Assembly (NCBI RefSeq): GCF_013373795.3
Contig: NZ_CP088022.1
Location: 744,001 to 808,000 of the forward strand
Length of the DNA: 64,000 nt
Direction: 5' to 3'
Source: Bradyrhizobium quebecense
GTDB taxonomy: Bacteria > Pseudomonadota > Alphaproteobacteria > Rhizobiales > Xanthobacteraceae
Positions 15,505 to 23,700 of the stretch are shown piece after piece. The notes beneath the pieces are model-generated. The model was not told the origin of the DNA. It searched no databases and worked only from the letters and a program-made list of their open reading frames with translations. The position numbers and the translations under genes are program-made. Every line of letters begins with the position of its first letter. Positions within the stretch are counted from its first letter, which is position 1.

Positions 15505-16423
15505 CGGACGCCGCACGCGGCGCCGTCTTCGCGCCCTTTGTCTCCCGAATGATCCCCTCGAACGCGACCACCGCCGGCACGTCCAGCCGGCCGGGCGATT
15601 TCAATTGCCACAGCGTGCGCTCGATATGGACGCCCTTGATCGGGATCACCTTGAGTTTTCCGAGTTTCACCTGATCGTCGATCGTCGCGACCGATACGAT
15701 GGCGACGCCGACACCGGCGGCCACCGCCTGCTTGATCGCCTCGGTGCTGCCGATCTCGAGCGTCCGCTGCGGTTCGACGCGATGGGCGGCCAGCGCCTGC
15801 GCGACCACCTCGCGCGTGCCTGAGCCGGGCTCGCGCACGATCAGGATTTCGTCGTTGAGCAGGCGGACGTCGATCGCTCCCGCGGCGGCTGCGAAGCGAT
15901 GATCCGGAGCCGCGATCAGGACCATCACGTCGGTACGCCAGGCTTCGCTGACCAAATTCTCGTCCTCGACCGGCCCCTCGACCAGGGCGATTTCGATCTC
16001 GTGCCCCAGCATCAGCGCCGCGATATCAGAGGTGTTGGCGCTCACCACATGCAGGTCGATACCGGGAAAGGCGCGGTGAAACACGCCGAGATATTCCGGG
16101 ATCATATAGGTCGCGATCGTCGTGCTGGCGCCGATGCGCAGCGAGCCGCTGTCGAGGTTGCGCAATGCCTGCAACTCGTCCTCGGCGGCGCGCTCGGCCG
16201 CGAACAGTGTCTCGGCATGGCGGGCCAGCGCCGCGCCCTCCCGGGTCGGCCGCACCCCCTTCGGCGTGCGGTCGAGCAGCCGGCAGCCGACCTGCAGCTC
16301 GAAATCCCGCACGCCCTTGGAGATCGCGGGCTGGCTGATGTGCAGGAGGTCGGCGGCGCGCGAGAAACTTCCGGTTCTCGCCACGGCCGCGAACAGGCGG
16401 AGCAGATGCAGGTTGAGGGACAT
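15452..16423 (-). CDS. LysR-family transcriptional regulator, divergent from the YeiH-like exporter gene
   Basis: A 323-residue LysR regulator. The HTH is at about 17-37 (TGSFSRAADLLHISQPAISKGV), followed by the linker helix and the periplasmic-binding-like effector domain (about 90-290; GASTTIATYMIPEYL, REPGSGTREVV). The pattern resembles the CbbR/YeiE group. It is transcribed away from a YeiH-family gene, the usual LysR arrangement, and the shared gap contains dyad symmetry (16451-16491). The C-terminus (residues 295-323) is Ala/Arg-rich and unusually long. The effector is not known. Confidence 0.9.
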   Translation of the reverse strand: MSLNLHLLRLFAAVARTGSFSRAADLLHISQPAISKGVRDFELQVGCRLLDRTPKGVRPTREGAALARHAETLFAAERAAEDELQALRNLDSGSLRIGASTTIATYMIPEYLGVFHRAFPGIDLHVVSANTSDIAALMLGHEIEIALVEGPVEDENLVSEAWRTDVMVLIAAPDHRFAAAAGAIDVRLLNDEILIVREPGSGTREVVAQALAAHRVEPQRTLEIGSTEAIKQAVAAGVGVAIVSVATIDDQVKLGKLKVIPIKGVHIERTLWQLKSPGRLDVPAVVAFEGIIRETKGAKTAPRAASAKARRTDPAPTPRHARS

Positions 16424-16444
16424 AACTTCTCTCTATCGGGGCAG

Positions 16445-16502
16445 TCCGAAAAGATATTAGCCAAGCGGGGCGCCCTGGCGCATAAAATCTTCTCCGAAAA
16501 GA
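16445..16502. promoter_or_regulatory. LysR/yeiH divergent control region
   Basis: The 86-bp gap holds a dyad with outer arms AAGAT (16451-16455) and ATCTT (16487-16491) and inner arms GCCA (16460-16463) and TGGC (16476-16479). The 10-mer TCCGAAAAGA is repeated directly at 16445-16454 and 16493-16502. This fits LysR recognition and activation sites. Confidence 0.55.
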
Positions 16503-16509
16503 GGATGTC

Positions 16510-17583
16510 GTGCCGCAACAAGAACAAGATCAGGGGCAGAAGCAGGGCGCGCTGAAGCGCATTTTCCTGCTCATTCCGGGCATTCTGCTCTGCGGGGTGG
16601 TCACGGTCATCTCGCTCGGCGTCCAGGCCATCGAGGAGCGGGTTTTCGACCATCCCTATATCGAGGCCCTGGTCGTCGCGATCCTGCTCGGGATGGCGGT
16701 GCGCACCGCCTGGGAGCCCTCGGAGCGCTGGCGCTCGGGCATTGCCTTCAGCGCCAAGCAACTGCTCGAGGTCGCGGTGATGCTGCTCGGCGCGTCCATC
16801 AGCTTCGCCGCCATCGTGGCGTCGGGCGGGCTCCTGATCGGCGCGATCGCCGTCACCGTCGTGATCATGCTGGCGGTGACCTATGGTCTCAGCCGGATCC
16901 TCGGGCTCAAGACCAAACTCGCGATCCTGATCGCCTGCGGCAATTCGATCTGCGGCAATTCTGCGATCGCGGCGGTGGCACCCGTGATCGAGGCCGATGG
17001 CGACGACATCGCCTCGTCGATCTCGTTCACCGCCATTCTCGGCGTGCTGATGGTGCTCGGCCTGCCGCTGCTGATTCCGCTGTTGAAGCTGACGGCGACG
17101 CAATATGGCATCCTCGCAGGCCTCACGGTCTATGCCGTGCCGCAGGTGCTGGCGGCGACCGTGCCCGCCGGCATCGTCTCGACCCAGATCGGCACGCTGG
17201 TGAAGCTGGTGCGCGTCCTGATGCTGGGCCCGATCGTGGTCGGCCTCTCGCTGTTCGTCGCGCGACGGCGCAAGGCCGCCGGCACCGCCAAGGAAGTTGC
17301 TGCAAAGACCACCTCGATCAGCCCGTTCAAGCTGGTGCCCTGGTTCATCATCGGCTTCCTGGTGCTGGCCGCGCTGCGCTCGTTCCAGCTCGTGCCCGAC
17401 ATTGCGATCGCGCCGGTGACGAAGACGGCGGCGATCCTCACCGTCGTCTCGATGGCAGCGCTTGGGCTCGGCGTCGATGTGCGCGTGCTCTCGACCGTCG
17501 GCGGCCGGGTGACGGCGGCGGTCACGCTGTCGCTGATGCTGCTGCTGGGCCTCAGCATTGGCCTCGTGCATTTCTTCAAGTAG
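16510..17583 (+). CDS. YeiH-family putative sulfate exporter-like membrane protein
   Basis: A 357-residue polytopic membrane protein with about ten hydrophobic segments. The family core is visible as EALVVAILLGMAVRT, LLEVAVMLLGASISF, and the hallmark ACGNSICGNSAIAAVAPVI near residue 140. YeiH/PSE proteins are named as putative sulfate exporters but the substrate is unproven. It starts with GTG after AGAGGA. Divergence from a LysR regulator is typical of the family. The TAG stop lies in the edge of a short repeat. Confidence 0.88.
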   Translation: MPQQEQDQGQKQGALKRIFLLIPGILLCGVVTVISLGVQAIEERVFDHPYIEALVVAILLGMAVRTAWEPSERWRSGIAFSAKQLLEVAVMLLGASISFAAIVASGGLLIGAIAVTVVIMLAVTYGLSRILGLKTKLAILIACGNSICGNSAIAAVAPVIEADGDDIASSISFTAILGVLMVLGLPLLIPLLKLTATQYGILAGLTVYAVPQVLAATVPAGIVSTQIGTLVKLVRVLMLGPIVVGLSLFVARRRKAAGTAKEVAAKTTSISPFKLVPWFIIGFLVLAALRSFQLVPDIAIAPVTKTAAILTVVSMAALGLGVDVRVLSTVGGRVTAAVTLSLMLLLGLSIGLVHFFK

Positions 17584-17628
17584 AGCGTGATGAGATCAGG
17601 TTGAGCTCGAACGGCGTCGGAAGTTCAG

Positions 17629-17773
17629 CTCTCCCTTTGGGAGAGGTCGATTTGCGCAGCAAATCGGGTGAGGGGTTACGGTCTATCGAGAGAGCAAGAG
17701 CCCTCACCCGGATTGCACCGGACGATGCTTCGCATCGCCGAGAGCAATCCGACCTCTCCCCGGCGGGGAGAGG
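17629..17773. repeat. Family C palindromic repeat, copy 1
   Basis: Begins CTCTCCCTTTGGGAGAGG and ends GACCTCTCCCCGGCGGGGAGAGG, with inner GATTTGCGCAGCAAATC and GGGTGAGGG/CCCTCACCC arms. Similar elements occur at 31968, 37060 and 45971. It fills the gap between the YeiH gene and the convergent amidase gene, together with a short TAGAGCGTGATGAGATC fragment at 17581. Confidence 0.8.
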
Positions 17774-17826
17774 TGAACCGAATGCGCGGCAAAGCGAGTC
17801 AACCAAAACTCACACCGCTTCAGCGG

Positions 17827-18840
17827 CTACTCGGCGGCCTTCGCGGTCTTGCCGAACATCCGTGTCGGCGCGGGAAAGCCGCAGGACGTGCCGTCGGTGA
17901 TCTTGACCTGATCTTCCCAGGGCAGGCGGAAGCGGCCCGACACCATGTCCTGCATGAAGGTGTAGGGACAATCCATCGCGCCGCCCTTCACCGCGACATA
18001 GCCGCGGTGCCAGAGCTGATAGATGTTGTTCTCGACGCCCCAGTTGATCCGCGCTTCGCGCACGAGGTCGGGTCGCACCTCGGCGGTGATGATCTCGTCG
18101 GCGCGTCCCGTGGTCCCGTGCGCGATGATGCTGCCGTCGAAATTGACGATCATGCCTTCGCCCATCGAGTCGAACGACCCGTCCGAGCCGCACATGCAGA
18201 CATTGGCCGTCACCATCAGGTTCTGGAACGCGTTGGCCTGGTTGGTGAAGCGCCAGCTGTCGCGGATCGGCGCGGTGTAGCCTGCGGTGCGGATCATGAT
18301 CTCCGCGCCCTTGTAGGTACATTCGCGCGCCATCTCGGGGAACATGCCGTCATGGCAGATGATCAGCGCGATCTTCGCACCTTTCGGTCCGTCGATCACG
18401 GGAATGCCGACATCGCCCGGCTCCCACGGCTCGACCGGAATCCAGGGATGGAGTTTGCGGTAATAGAGCTTGATCTCGCCGTGATCGTCGATGATCAGCC
18501 CTGAATTGTAGGGATTGCCGTGCGGGTTGAACTCCATGATGGAGAAGCAGCCCCAGATCCTGTTGTCGATGCAGGCCTTCCTGAAGGCCGCGACTTCGGG
18601 GCCGTCGAGCCGGCACATGATCTCCGGATTGGTGTCCATCGAGAGACCGTGCAGCGAATATTCGGGGAATACCACAAGATCCATGGTGGCGAGATTGCGC
18701 CGCGCCTTGCCGACCATCCAGACGATGCGCTCGGTCTGCCGCGCCAGATCGGCCCTGGTCACGACGACGGGCAGCTGCAGCTGCACCAGTCCGATTACCA
18801 CGCCGTTGGGTGACTTGTTGAGACCGCCAAGTCCATTCAT
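17827..18840 (-). CDS. amiF: Formamidase / short-chain aliphatic amidase (AmiF type)
   Basis: A 337-residue nitrilase-superfamily amidase. The catalytic triad is E60 (VVFPEYSLHG), K129 (YYRKLHPW) and C162 (LIICHDGMFPE). The C-terminal VENNIYQLWHRGYVAVKGG and FNPHGNPYNSGLIID resemble Helicobacter AmiF formamidase more than AmiE, so formamide or a similar small amide is the likely substrate, giving ammonia. GGGAGGACAGG precedes the ATG chosen. A sigma-54 promoter lies 87 bp upstream, and a second amidohydrolase is divergent. Confidence 0.85.
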   Translation of the reverse strand: MNGLGGLNKSPNGVVIGLVQLQLPVVVTRADLARQTERIVWMVGKARRNLATMDLVVFPEYSLHGLSMDTNPEIMCRLDGPEVAAFRKACIDNRIWGCFSIMEFNPHGNPYNSGLIIDDHGEIKLYYRKLHPWIPVEPWEPGDVGIPVIDGPKGAKIALIICHDGMFPEMARECTYKGAEIMIRTAGYTAPIRDSWRFTNQANAFQNLMVTANVCMCGSDGSFDSMGEGMIVNFDGSIIAHGTTGRADEIITAEVRPDLVREARINWGVENNIYQLWHRGYVAVKGGAMDCPYTFMQDMVSGRFRLPWEDQVKITDGTSCGFPAPTRMFGKTAKAAE

Positions 18841-18926
18841 GCCTGTCCTCCCGCCTGTTTGAAATGGGCCGTCATTTCGCGAACGATGATCGCCATCCGG
18901 TCGGGCTCCCGTCCGGCCCTTAGCTA

Positions 18927-18941
18927 GCAACGATCATGCCA
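18927..18941 (-). promoter_or_regulatory. Sigma-54 promoter of the formamidase gene
   Basis: Minus strand TGGCATG-ATCG-TTGC (then T) fits TGGCAYG-N4-TTGCW exactly, with GG-N10-GC spacing. Confidence 0.82.
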
Positions 18942-18964
18942 GCAAGATCGAGCGACCAGCAAAT

Positions 18965-18984
18965 CAGGTGCCGGTGAGAACCTG
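18965..18984. promoter_or_regulatory. Inverted repeat between two divergent sigma-54 promoters
   Basis: CAGGT-N10-ACCTG, perfect 5-bp arms, 24 bp from one promoter and 95 bp from the other. It is a candidate activator site; it does not match the NtrC consensus that I know. Confidence 0.4.
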
Positions 18985-19078
18985 GGAAGATGGCGCGGAG
19001 AACGGCCGAGCGTGTCCCAACAGATTGAGATGCCCGACCTTTCGAGCGGTTCAGGGGGCCAGCCGCATCATTGCGCAA

Positions 19079-19093
19079 TGGCACGCGGTTTGC
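19079..19093 (+). promoter_or_regulatory. Sigma-54 promoter of the isochorismatase-like gene
   Basis: TGGCACG-CGGT-TTGC, followed by T, is a perfect consensus match with GG-N10-GC spacing, 41 bp before the start codon. Confidence 0.85.
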
Positions 19094-19133
19094 TTAATCA
19101 AATGCGGGTCTTCTCCCATTGGGGGCGTGCGTC

Positions 19134-19808
19134 ATGGCGAACACGAGGACAATCGCGGCGGAGCCGGAGCCGATCACGCTCGACTGGAGCAAGACCGCGC
19201 TCGTCATCATCGACATGCAGCGCGATTTCATGGAGCCCGGCGGCTTCGGCGAGACGCTCGGCAATGATGTCAGCCGGCTGGCCCGCGCGGTGCAGCCGAT
19301 CGCCGCGGTGCTCGCGGCGGCGCGCGACGCCGGGCTGCTCGTGGTCCATACCCGCGAGGGCCATCTGCCCGATCTCTCCGACGCGCCGCCGGCGAAGCTC
19401 GAGCGCGGTGCGCCGTCATTGCGGATCGGCGATCCCGGGCCGATGGGACGGATCCTGATCCGCGGCGAGGCCGGCCACGACATCATTCCCGAGCTCTATC
19501 CGCTCGACAGCGAGATCGTGATCGACAAGCCCGGCAAGGGCGCGTTCTACGCCACCGAATTCGGCGACATCCTGCAGAAATACGGCGTCGAGAACCTGCT
19601 GGTGTGCGGTGTCACCACCGAAGTCTGCGTCAACACCACGGTGCGCGAGGCCAATGATCGCGGCTATCGCTGCGTCGTGATCTCCGACGGCTGCGCGTCC
19701 TACTTCCCCGAATTCCACGAGATGGGCCTGAAGATGATCAAGGCCCAGGGCGGCATCTTCGGTTGGGTCACCGATTCAGCCGCGGTGCTGGAAGCGCTCG
19801 CTGGCTAG
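19134..19808 (+). CDS. Isochorismatase-like cysteine hydrolase (amide/ureide type)
   Basis: A 224-residue hydrolase with triad D27 (VIIDMQRDF), K132 (IDKPGKG) and C165 (TTEVCVNTT). It is related to the biuret hydrolase at 9617 (shared THTREGH-like, IGDPGP-GRIL-RGE and PGKG segments) but differs around the substrate loop (AKLERGAPS in place of ANKRWRS), so a related but different amide is expected; triuret, biuret and ureidoacrylate-type amides are possibilities. It has its own sigma-54 promoter and is divergent from the formamidase gene. Confidence 0.85.
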   Translation: MANTRTIAAEPEPITLDWSKTALVIIDMQRDFMEPGGFGETLGNDVSRLARAVQPIAAVLAAARDAGLLVVHTREGHLPDLSDAPPAKLERGAPSLRIGDPGPMGRILIRGEAGHDIIPELYPLDSEIVIDKPGKGAFYATEFGDILQKYGVENLLVCGVTTEVCVNTTVREANDRGYRCVVISDGCASYFPEFHEMGLKMIKAQGGIFGWVTDSAAVLEALAG

Positions 19809-19867
19809 GGCAAGATGCGATTGGGACGCGGACTTATCAACGCGTAGCCCTGGCCGGATCGAAGTGC

Positions 19868-20395
19868 CTAACCCTTCGCGGCGGGTGCGGGCGGCACCGG
19901 CAGAATGATTTCGGAAGCGATCTTCCAGTCCTTTCCGACGCGAAGCCAATTGACGATCATGAGAAACGGCCTGGCTGTTCCATCCTGCCCCGCATAAGAG
20001 ACCGTGATGTTCATCGGCACGTAGGACTCGGCGACGTCGCGCGTCAGGCCGACAACCTTGAGCTTCGAATAATCTGGCTCGAGCACGACCGGACCGGAGC
20101 TACCGATATCATGCAGCTTTTGATCAATTGCCTCATTGCCCCAAAAGCCGGACCAGTTCCCCTCGGACTGGATCGCGCTCTTGGCCACCAACAGGGTCGA
20201 GGGCGATTGCCAGAACATCCCATGCAGAGCCTTGAAATCGTGTTTGTTGGCCAATTCCATCAGCCTGCCGAACTTCGATTTTATCGCGTTGAGGGTAGCA
20301 GCATCCAGCGGCTCTTTCCTGACGGCGGGAGCAGACGCGACAGCCCCGGTGGCAAGAGCTGAGGCAGCGATAGTGACAAGAAGTGTCTTGTACAT
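19868..20395 (-). CDS. Secreted NTF2-like (SnoaL-fold) protein
   Basis: A 175-residue protein with a Sec signal peptide (MYKTLLVTIAASALATGAVA, cleavage near ASA). The mature part looks like a cone-shaped NTF2-like domain: an initial helix KSKFGRLMELANKHDFKALHGMF, then ESYVPMNITVSY and PFLMIVNWLRVGKDWKIASE. No enzyme motif is visible. GGAAGGGAAA precedes the ATG. It is convergent with the isochorismatase-like gene. Function unknown; many relatives are annotated as nuclear transport factor 2 family. Confidence 0.7.
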   Translation of the reverse strand: MYKTLLVTIAASALATGAVASAPAVRKEPLDAATLNAIKSKFGRLMELANKHDFKALHGMFWQSPSTLLVAKSAIQSEGNWSGFWGNEAIDQKLHDIGSSGPVVLEPDYSKLKVVGLTRDVAESYVPMNITVSYAGQDGTARPFLMIVNWLRVGKDWKIASEIILPVPPAPAAKG

Positions 20396-20659
20396 GCAGA
20401 ATTTCCCTTCCAACGTCTGGCTCGCGTCATGACGATGCCTGTTGCGTTCTGCGATCGGTATGAGTTGCGACTTCCATCGGTGAAGACTTCATCAGGAAGT
20501 TCGGCTTGCACATTCGCGTAGCAAGGCTGTGATTTCCGCATCGAGATTTCGGGCGACGTTCCGCGGCTTTGACTGGTCTGCGCTTCGCGGTCCGATGCGT
20601 TCTGCATTCTTTGAGCGAGCGTGCGCGCTCCCGGCGCGAACGCGCCGGGAGCGATAACG
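20396..20659. other. Intergenic region, no feature recognised
   Basis: About 264 bp between the NTF2-like and alpha/beta-hydrolase genes. Short open frames here are shadows without ribosome sites. CGCTCCCGGCGCGAACGCGCCGGGAGCG (20628-20654), an inverted repeat with arms CGCTCCCGGCGCG and CGCGCCGGGAGCG, may terminate transcription between the tandem genes. Confidence 0.55.
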
Positions 20660-21430
20660 TCACTTCGCGAGTGTGGCCTTTTCAATCACCGCGGCGACTT
20701 CCTTGGCATGAACGACGAGCGAGGCATGACTGCCAGCGACTTCCGTCGTCTGAGCCTTCATCCTGGCTGCGAACGACTTCTGGGCCTCGGGCGCGAGGAC
20801 TTTGTCCTTGGTGCTGATGACGTAGAACGTCGGCTTGTCATGCCAGGCTGCAATGTCGACGGGGGCTTCGAACGCAACGTGGTTCAACGGAAGCTGCGTG
20901 TTGGCCAGGTGCGCAGCGATTTCCGGAGGAAGGTCGGCCGCGACGGCTGACGGAAACACCTTGGGATCGATGTACAAATTGCCCTTCGCATCGGGATGGA
21001 TCGCATTGCCGCCTTCGGTCGGCGGGCCGGCCTTCGCCAGCGACGCCAGGGATTCACCGACCTCCGGCGCGAAAGCGGAGACATAAACGAGCGCCGAGAC
21101 CTTCGGATCGTTACCGGCCTGCGTGATGACCACGCCACCCCAGGAATGGCCGACGAGGACGGTCTTGCCGTCCTGCTTCGCGAGCGCCTGCTTGGTGGCA
21201 TCGACGTCAGCGGCAAGGGAGGTGAGTGGATTCTCGACGAGCGTGACGTTGTAGCCTTTCTTCGTGAGAATATCGGCAACGGGCTGCCAGCTCGTCTGGT
21301 CCACGAAAGCGCCGTGCACGAGTACGATGTTGTGGGCTGCTCCCTTGGGCAACTCGGCGGAATGGACGGAGCCGACCAATGTCGTTCCGGCCAGAAGTAC
21401 GGTGGCGGCTGAGAGGAAGATATTTCGCAT
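20660..21430 (-). CDS. Secreted alpha/beta hydrolase
   Basis: A 256-residue alpha/beta-hydrolase with a Sec signal (MRNIFLSAATVLLAGTTLVGSVHSA). The oxyanion-hole start is IVLVHGAFVD (about 36-45), the nucleophile elbow is VGHSWGG (Ser near 101), the acid is probably in STKDKVL and the base His is in GSHASLVVH. This pattern matches the esterase/dehalogenase-like 'alpha/beta fold hydrolase' group of rhizobia; the substrate is not apparent. It is divergent from an AraC regulator, which may control it. Confidence 0.85.
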   Translation of the reverse strand: MRNIFLSAATVLLAGTTLVGSVHSAELPKGAAHNIVLVHGAFVDQTSWQPVADILTKKGYNVTLVENPLTSLAADVDATKQALAKQDGKTVLVGHSWGGVVITQAGNDPKVSALVYVSAFAPEVGESLASLAKAGPPTEGGNAIHPDAKGNLYIDPKVFPSAVAADLPPEIAAHLANTQLPLNHVAFEAPVDIAAWHDKPTFYVISTKDKVLAPEAQKSFAARMKAQTTEVAGSHASLVVHAKEVAAVIEKATLAK

Positions 21431-21644
21431 TGATTGTTCCTGTTGGCGTATCGGACGAACACGGTCCGGAGGAATGACAGGCGTTTCCAGCAAGGTCGCG
21501 GTTCTTCCATCTGCCATCGGCGAAATGGTTGCCGTACGTGACGACGGCCCGCCGCGACGTGACCTATTCCGCCGGCCCTTCGGACGATAGAGATCAATCG
21601 TCCAGATGTTGTGTCGGATCGTCCGCCGGTCTAATCTCGGCGGC

Positions 21645-22607
21645 ATGGATATACTCGCCCAAGTGCTCGATCGCGTTCGTCTCGGCGGGACGCTGCTCTT
21701 TCACTTCGAGCTCGGCCATCCCTGGAATCTGGAGTTGCCGGCGCGCCCCTACGCCATGTTTCACTATCTCAGCCGCGGCTCGGCGACCCTTGCGCTCGGA
21801 CAGGGACAGGAAATCCAGATGACGGAGGGCGATTTTGTCGTGATTACGCGCGGCGAGCCCCATGTGTTTTATTCGGATCGCCGGGCCAAGCCTTTGCAGA
21901 TTGTTGATATCGATCGATCGTCGCCGCGTCTTGGCGTCGTTCGTCACGGCAGTCGTGCAAAGCCGCTCTCGACCATGATCTGCGGCAATTTCACCGTCTC
22001 ACGGCCGCTGTTCGGCAGCGTGCTGGAGCTACTTCCGCCCGTGCTCGTGCTGAAGCCAACGGCGGACGGTGAGTGGCTTGAAGCGATCCTGCGTCGCATG
22101 GTCAGCGAGTCCGCGCAGGAGCGTCCCGGCCAACGCGTCGCGCTCTCACGACTGACGGAAGTGCTCTTTGTCGAGGTTTTACGAAACTGGATCAAGTCTC
22201 TCGGTCCCGGGGAAGGCGGGTGGCTCGGGGCGATATCGGACCCGCACATCGGGCCCGCACTCAAGCTGATCCACGAAAACCCGGAGCGGCCCTGGGCTCT
22301 GAGCGAGCTCGGCCAGCGCGTGGGGCTCGGGCGTTCGGCTTTTTCGGCCCGTTTCACCAAGCTCGTCGGCCAATCCATGCATCGTTATGTCGTCGAACGC
22401 CGGATGGCAGAAGCGGCGTTCCTGCTCGAAACCAGCGACGAGCCGATCGCTCGAATTGCGAGCCGGGTCGGTTACGAGACCGCGGCAGCATTTTCGAAGC
22501 TGTTCCACCGGCATCACGGCCTATCGCCTGGCCGATACCGAGCAGCTCGACGATCTGACGGCGGAGGAAGGCAAGGGGACGCTCAGCAAGCCGAAATTGC
22601 CGAATGA
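21645..22607 (+). CDS. AraC-family transcriptional regulator with cupin-type sensor domain
   Basis: A 320-residue regulator. Residues 1-190 form the AraC_binding_2/cupin_6-type sensor (LELPARPYAMFHYLSRGSATL, EGDFVVITRGEPHVF). The double HTH is C-terminal (about 210-305: PWALSELGQRVGLGRSAFSARF, IARIASRVGYETAAAFSKLFHRHHGLSPGRYR). I start at MDILAQVL. It is divergent from a secreted alpha/beta hydrolase and probably controls it; the effector is unknown. The last about 20 residues are polar and low in complexity. Confidence 0.88.
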   Translation: MDILAQVLDRVRLGGTLLFHFELGHPWNLELPARPYAMFHYLSRGSATLALGQGQEIQMTEGDFVVITRGEPHVFYSDRRAKPLQIVDIDRSSPRLGVVRHGSRAKPLSTMICGNFTVSRPLFGSVLELLPPVLVLKPTADGEWLEAILRRMVSESAQERPGQRVALSRLTEVLFVEVLRNWIKSLGPGEGGWLGAISDPHIGPALKLIHENPERPWALSELGQRVGLGRSAFSARFTKLVGQSMHRYVVERRMAEAAFLLETSDEPIARIASRVGYETAAAFSKLFHRHHGLSPGRYRAARRSDGGGRQGDAQQAEIAE

Positions 22608-22875
22608 CCTTGGCCCAGATGGCCGCTCATGGCCCGGCTCGGACCTTCCGCGATGTGCGCTTTTGGGGAGCTATTGGAGCATGAGCGGACATCACACTGC
22701 GCCGAAGCCCGCAAATGCAGTGCGCGACGGGGTGCACAATTTCGGAATATTGGAAATATATCCCTGAGTTGCCCGAGGCGTCAAGTTGCGTCGTCGAACA
22801 TCCCCCGCCGGCCCCTTTGCATGGGGTTGTTTTCGATATTTTGGCAGCGCCCCCCTGCCATAACTTCATGTTGCT
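22608..22875. other. Intergenic region, no gene recognised
   Basis: About 268 bp between the AraC gene and the 3' end of the sugar-type importer operon. CCCC-N7-GGGG followed by TTGTTTT (22812-22833) could terminate the AraC transcript. Short open frames here lack ribosome sites. The permease stop lies in a CTCTAG sequence, like the edge of a family A repeat, but no repeat body follows. Confidence 0.5.
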
Positions 22876-23700
22876 CTAGCCGCCTTTCACCGCGCCCGCG
22901 GTGAGCCCGGCGACGATCTGCCGCTGTGCCATCACGGTGAGCAGCAGCACCGGGGCCGTCACGATCAGTGCGGCGGCCGCAAGCGGGCCCCAGCTCAATT
23001 GGTCGAACGAGATCATGTTGTAGACCGCGACCGGCAGCGTGCGCGTCTCGCGCCCGGCCAGCACGATGCCGAACACAAAGTTGTTCCAGGAGAAGATCAC
23101 CGCGAGGATGAAGGCGACCGCGAGCCCGGGCCTCGCAATCGGCAGCGCAACATGGCGGAACACCTGCCAGCGCGTGGCGCCGTCGATCAGCGCGGCTTCT
23201 TCCAGCTCCAGCGGCGTGGTCTCGAAATAGCCGATCATGATCCAGATCACGATCGGCACCGTCACCACGAGGTGGATGATGATCTGCGGCACCAGCGTGC
23301 CGAGCAGGCCGAGCCACTGGAACAGCAGGAACAGCGGGATCAGGTACGACAGGCCCGGCGTGATGCGCGCGATCAGGATCACGATCGCCGATTTATGCGC
23401 GGCCATCCGCGCAATGCCGTAGCCGGCGGGCACGCCGACCAGCATCGCGAGTCCCGTGGCGCAGCCGGTGACAACAAGGCTGTTGCTGAAATAGGTCAGG
23501 AAGCGGTTCGAGGCGAACACGTCGGCATAGTTCTTCCAGGCGAAATGCTCCGGGATGAACACCGGCGGATAGGAGGCGTTGTCGATCTCGAATTTCAGCG
23601 ACAGCGAGGCCATCCAGAGGAAGAACAGGATCGCCGGCGAGACGATGACGAACACCGACAGCCACAGCCCGATCCGTCCGAGAATCTGACGCGGGTTCAT
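22876..23700 (-). CDS. CUT1-type ABC transporter permease (MalG-like)
   Basis: A 274-residue inner-membrane permease with six predicted segments. The conserved EAA loop that docks the ATPase is LELEEAALIDGATRWQVFRHVALPIARPGL (near 185-215). It overlaps the upstream permease gene by ATGA. The family imports sugars, polyols or glycerol phosphates. No ATPase gene of this importer is present in the window, so a shared MsmK/UgpC-type ATPase encoded elsewhere must energise it. Confidence 0.92.
   Translation of the reverse strand: MNPRQILGRIGLWLSVFVIVSPAILFFLWMASLSLKFEIDNASYPPVFIPEHFAWKNYADVFASNRFLTYFSNSLVVTGCATGLAMLVGVPAGYGIARMAAHKSAIVILIARITPGLSYLIPLFLLFQWLGLLGTLVPQIIIHLVVTVPIVIWIMIGYFETTPLELEEAALIDGATRWQVFRHVALPIARPGLAVAFILAVIFSWNNFVFGIVLAGRETRTLPVAVYNMISFDQLSWGPLAAAALIVTAPVLLLTVMAQRQIVAGLTAGAVKGG

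Noticed and set aside
22627..22869. An 80-codon frame after the MalG-like permease
   Set aside because: No ribosome site and no recognisable protein character; sits over the intergenic hairpin.
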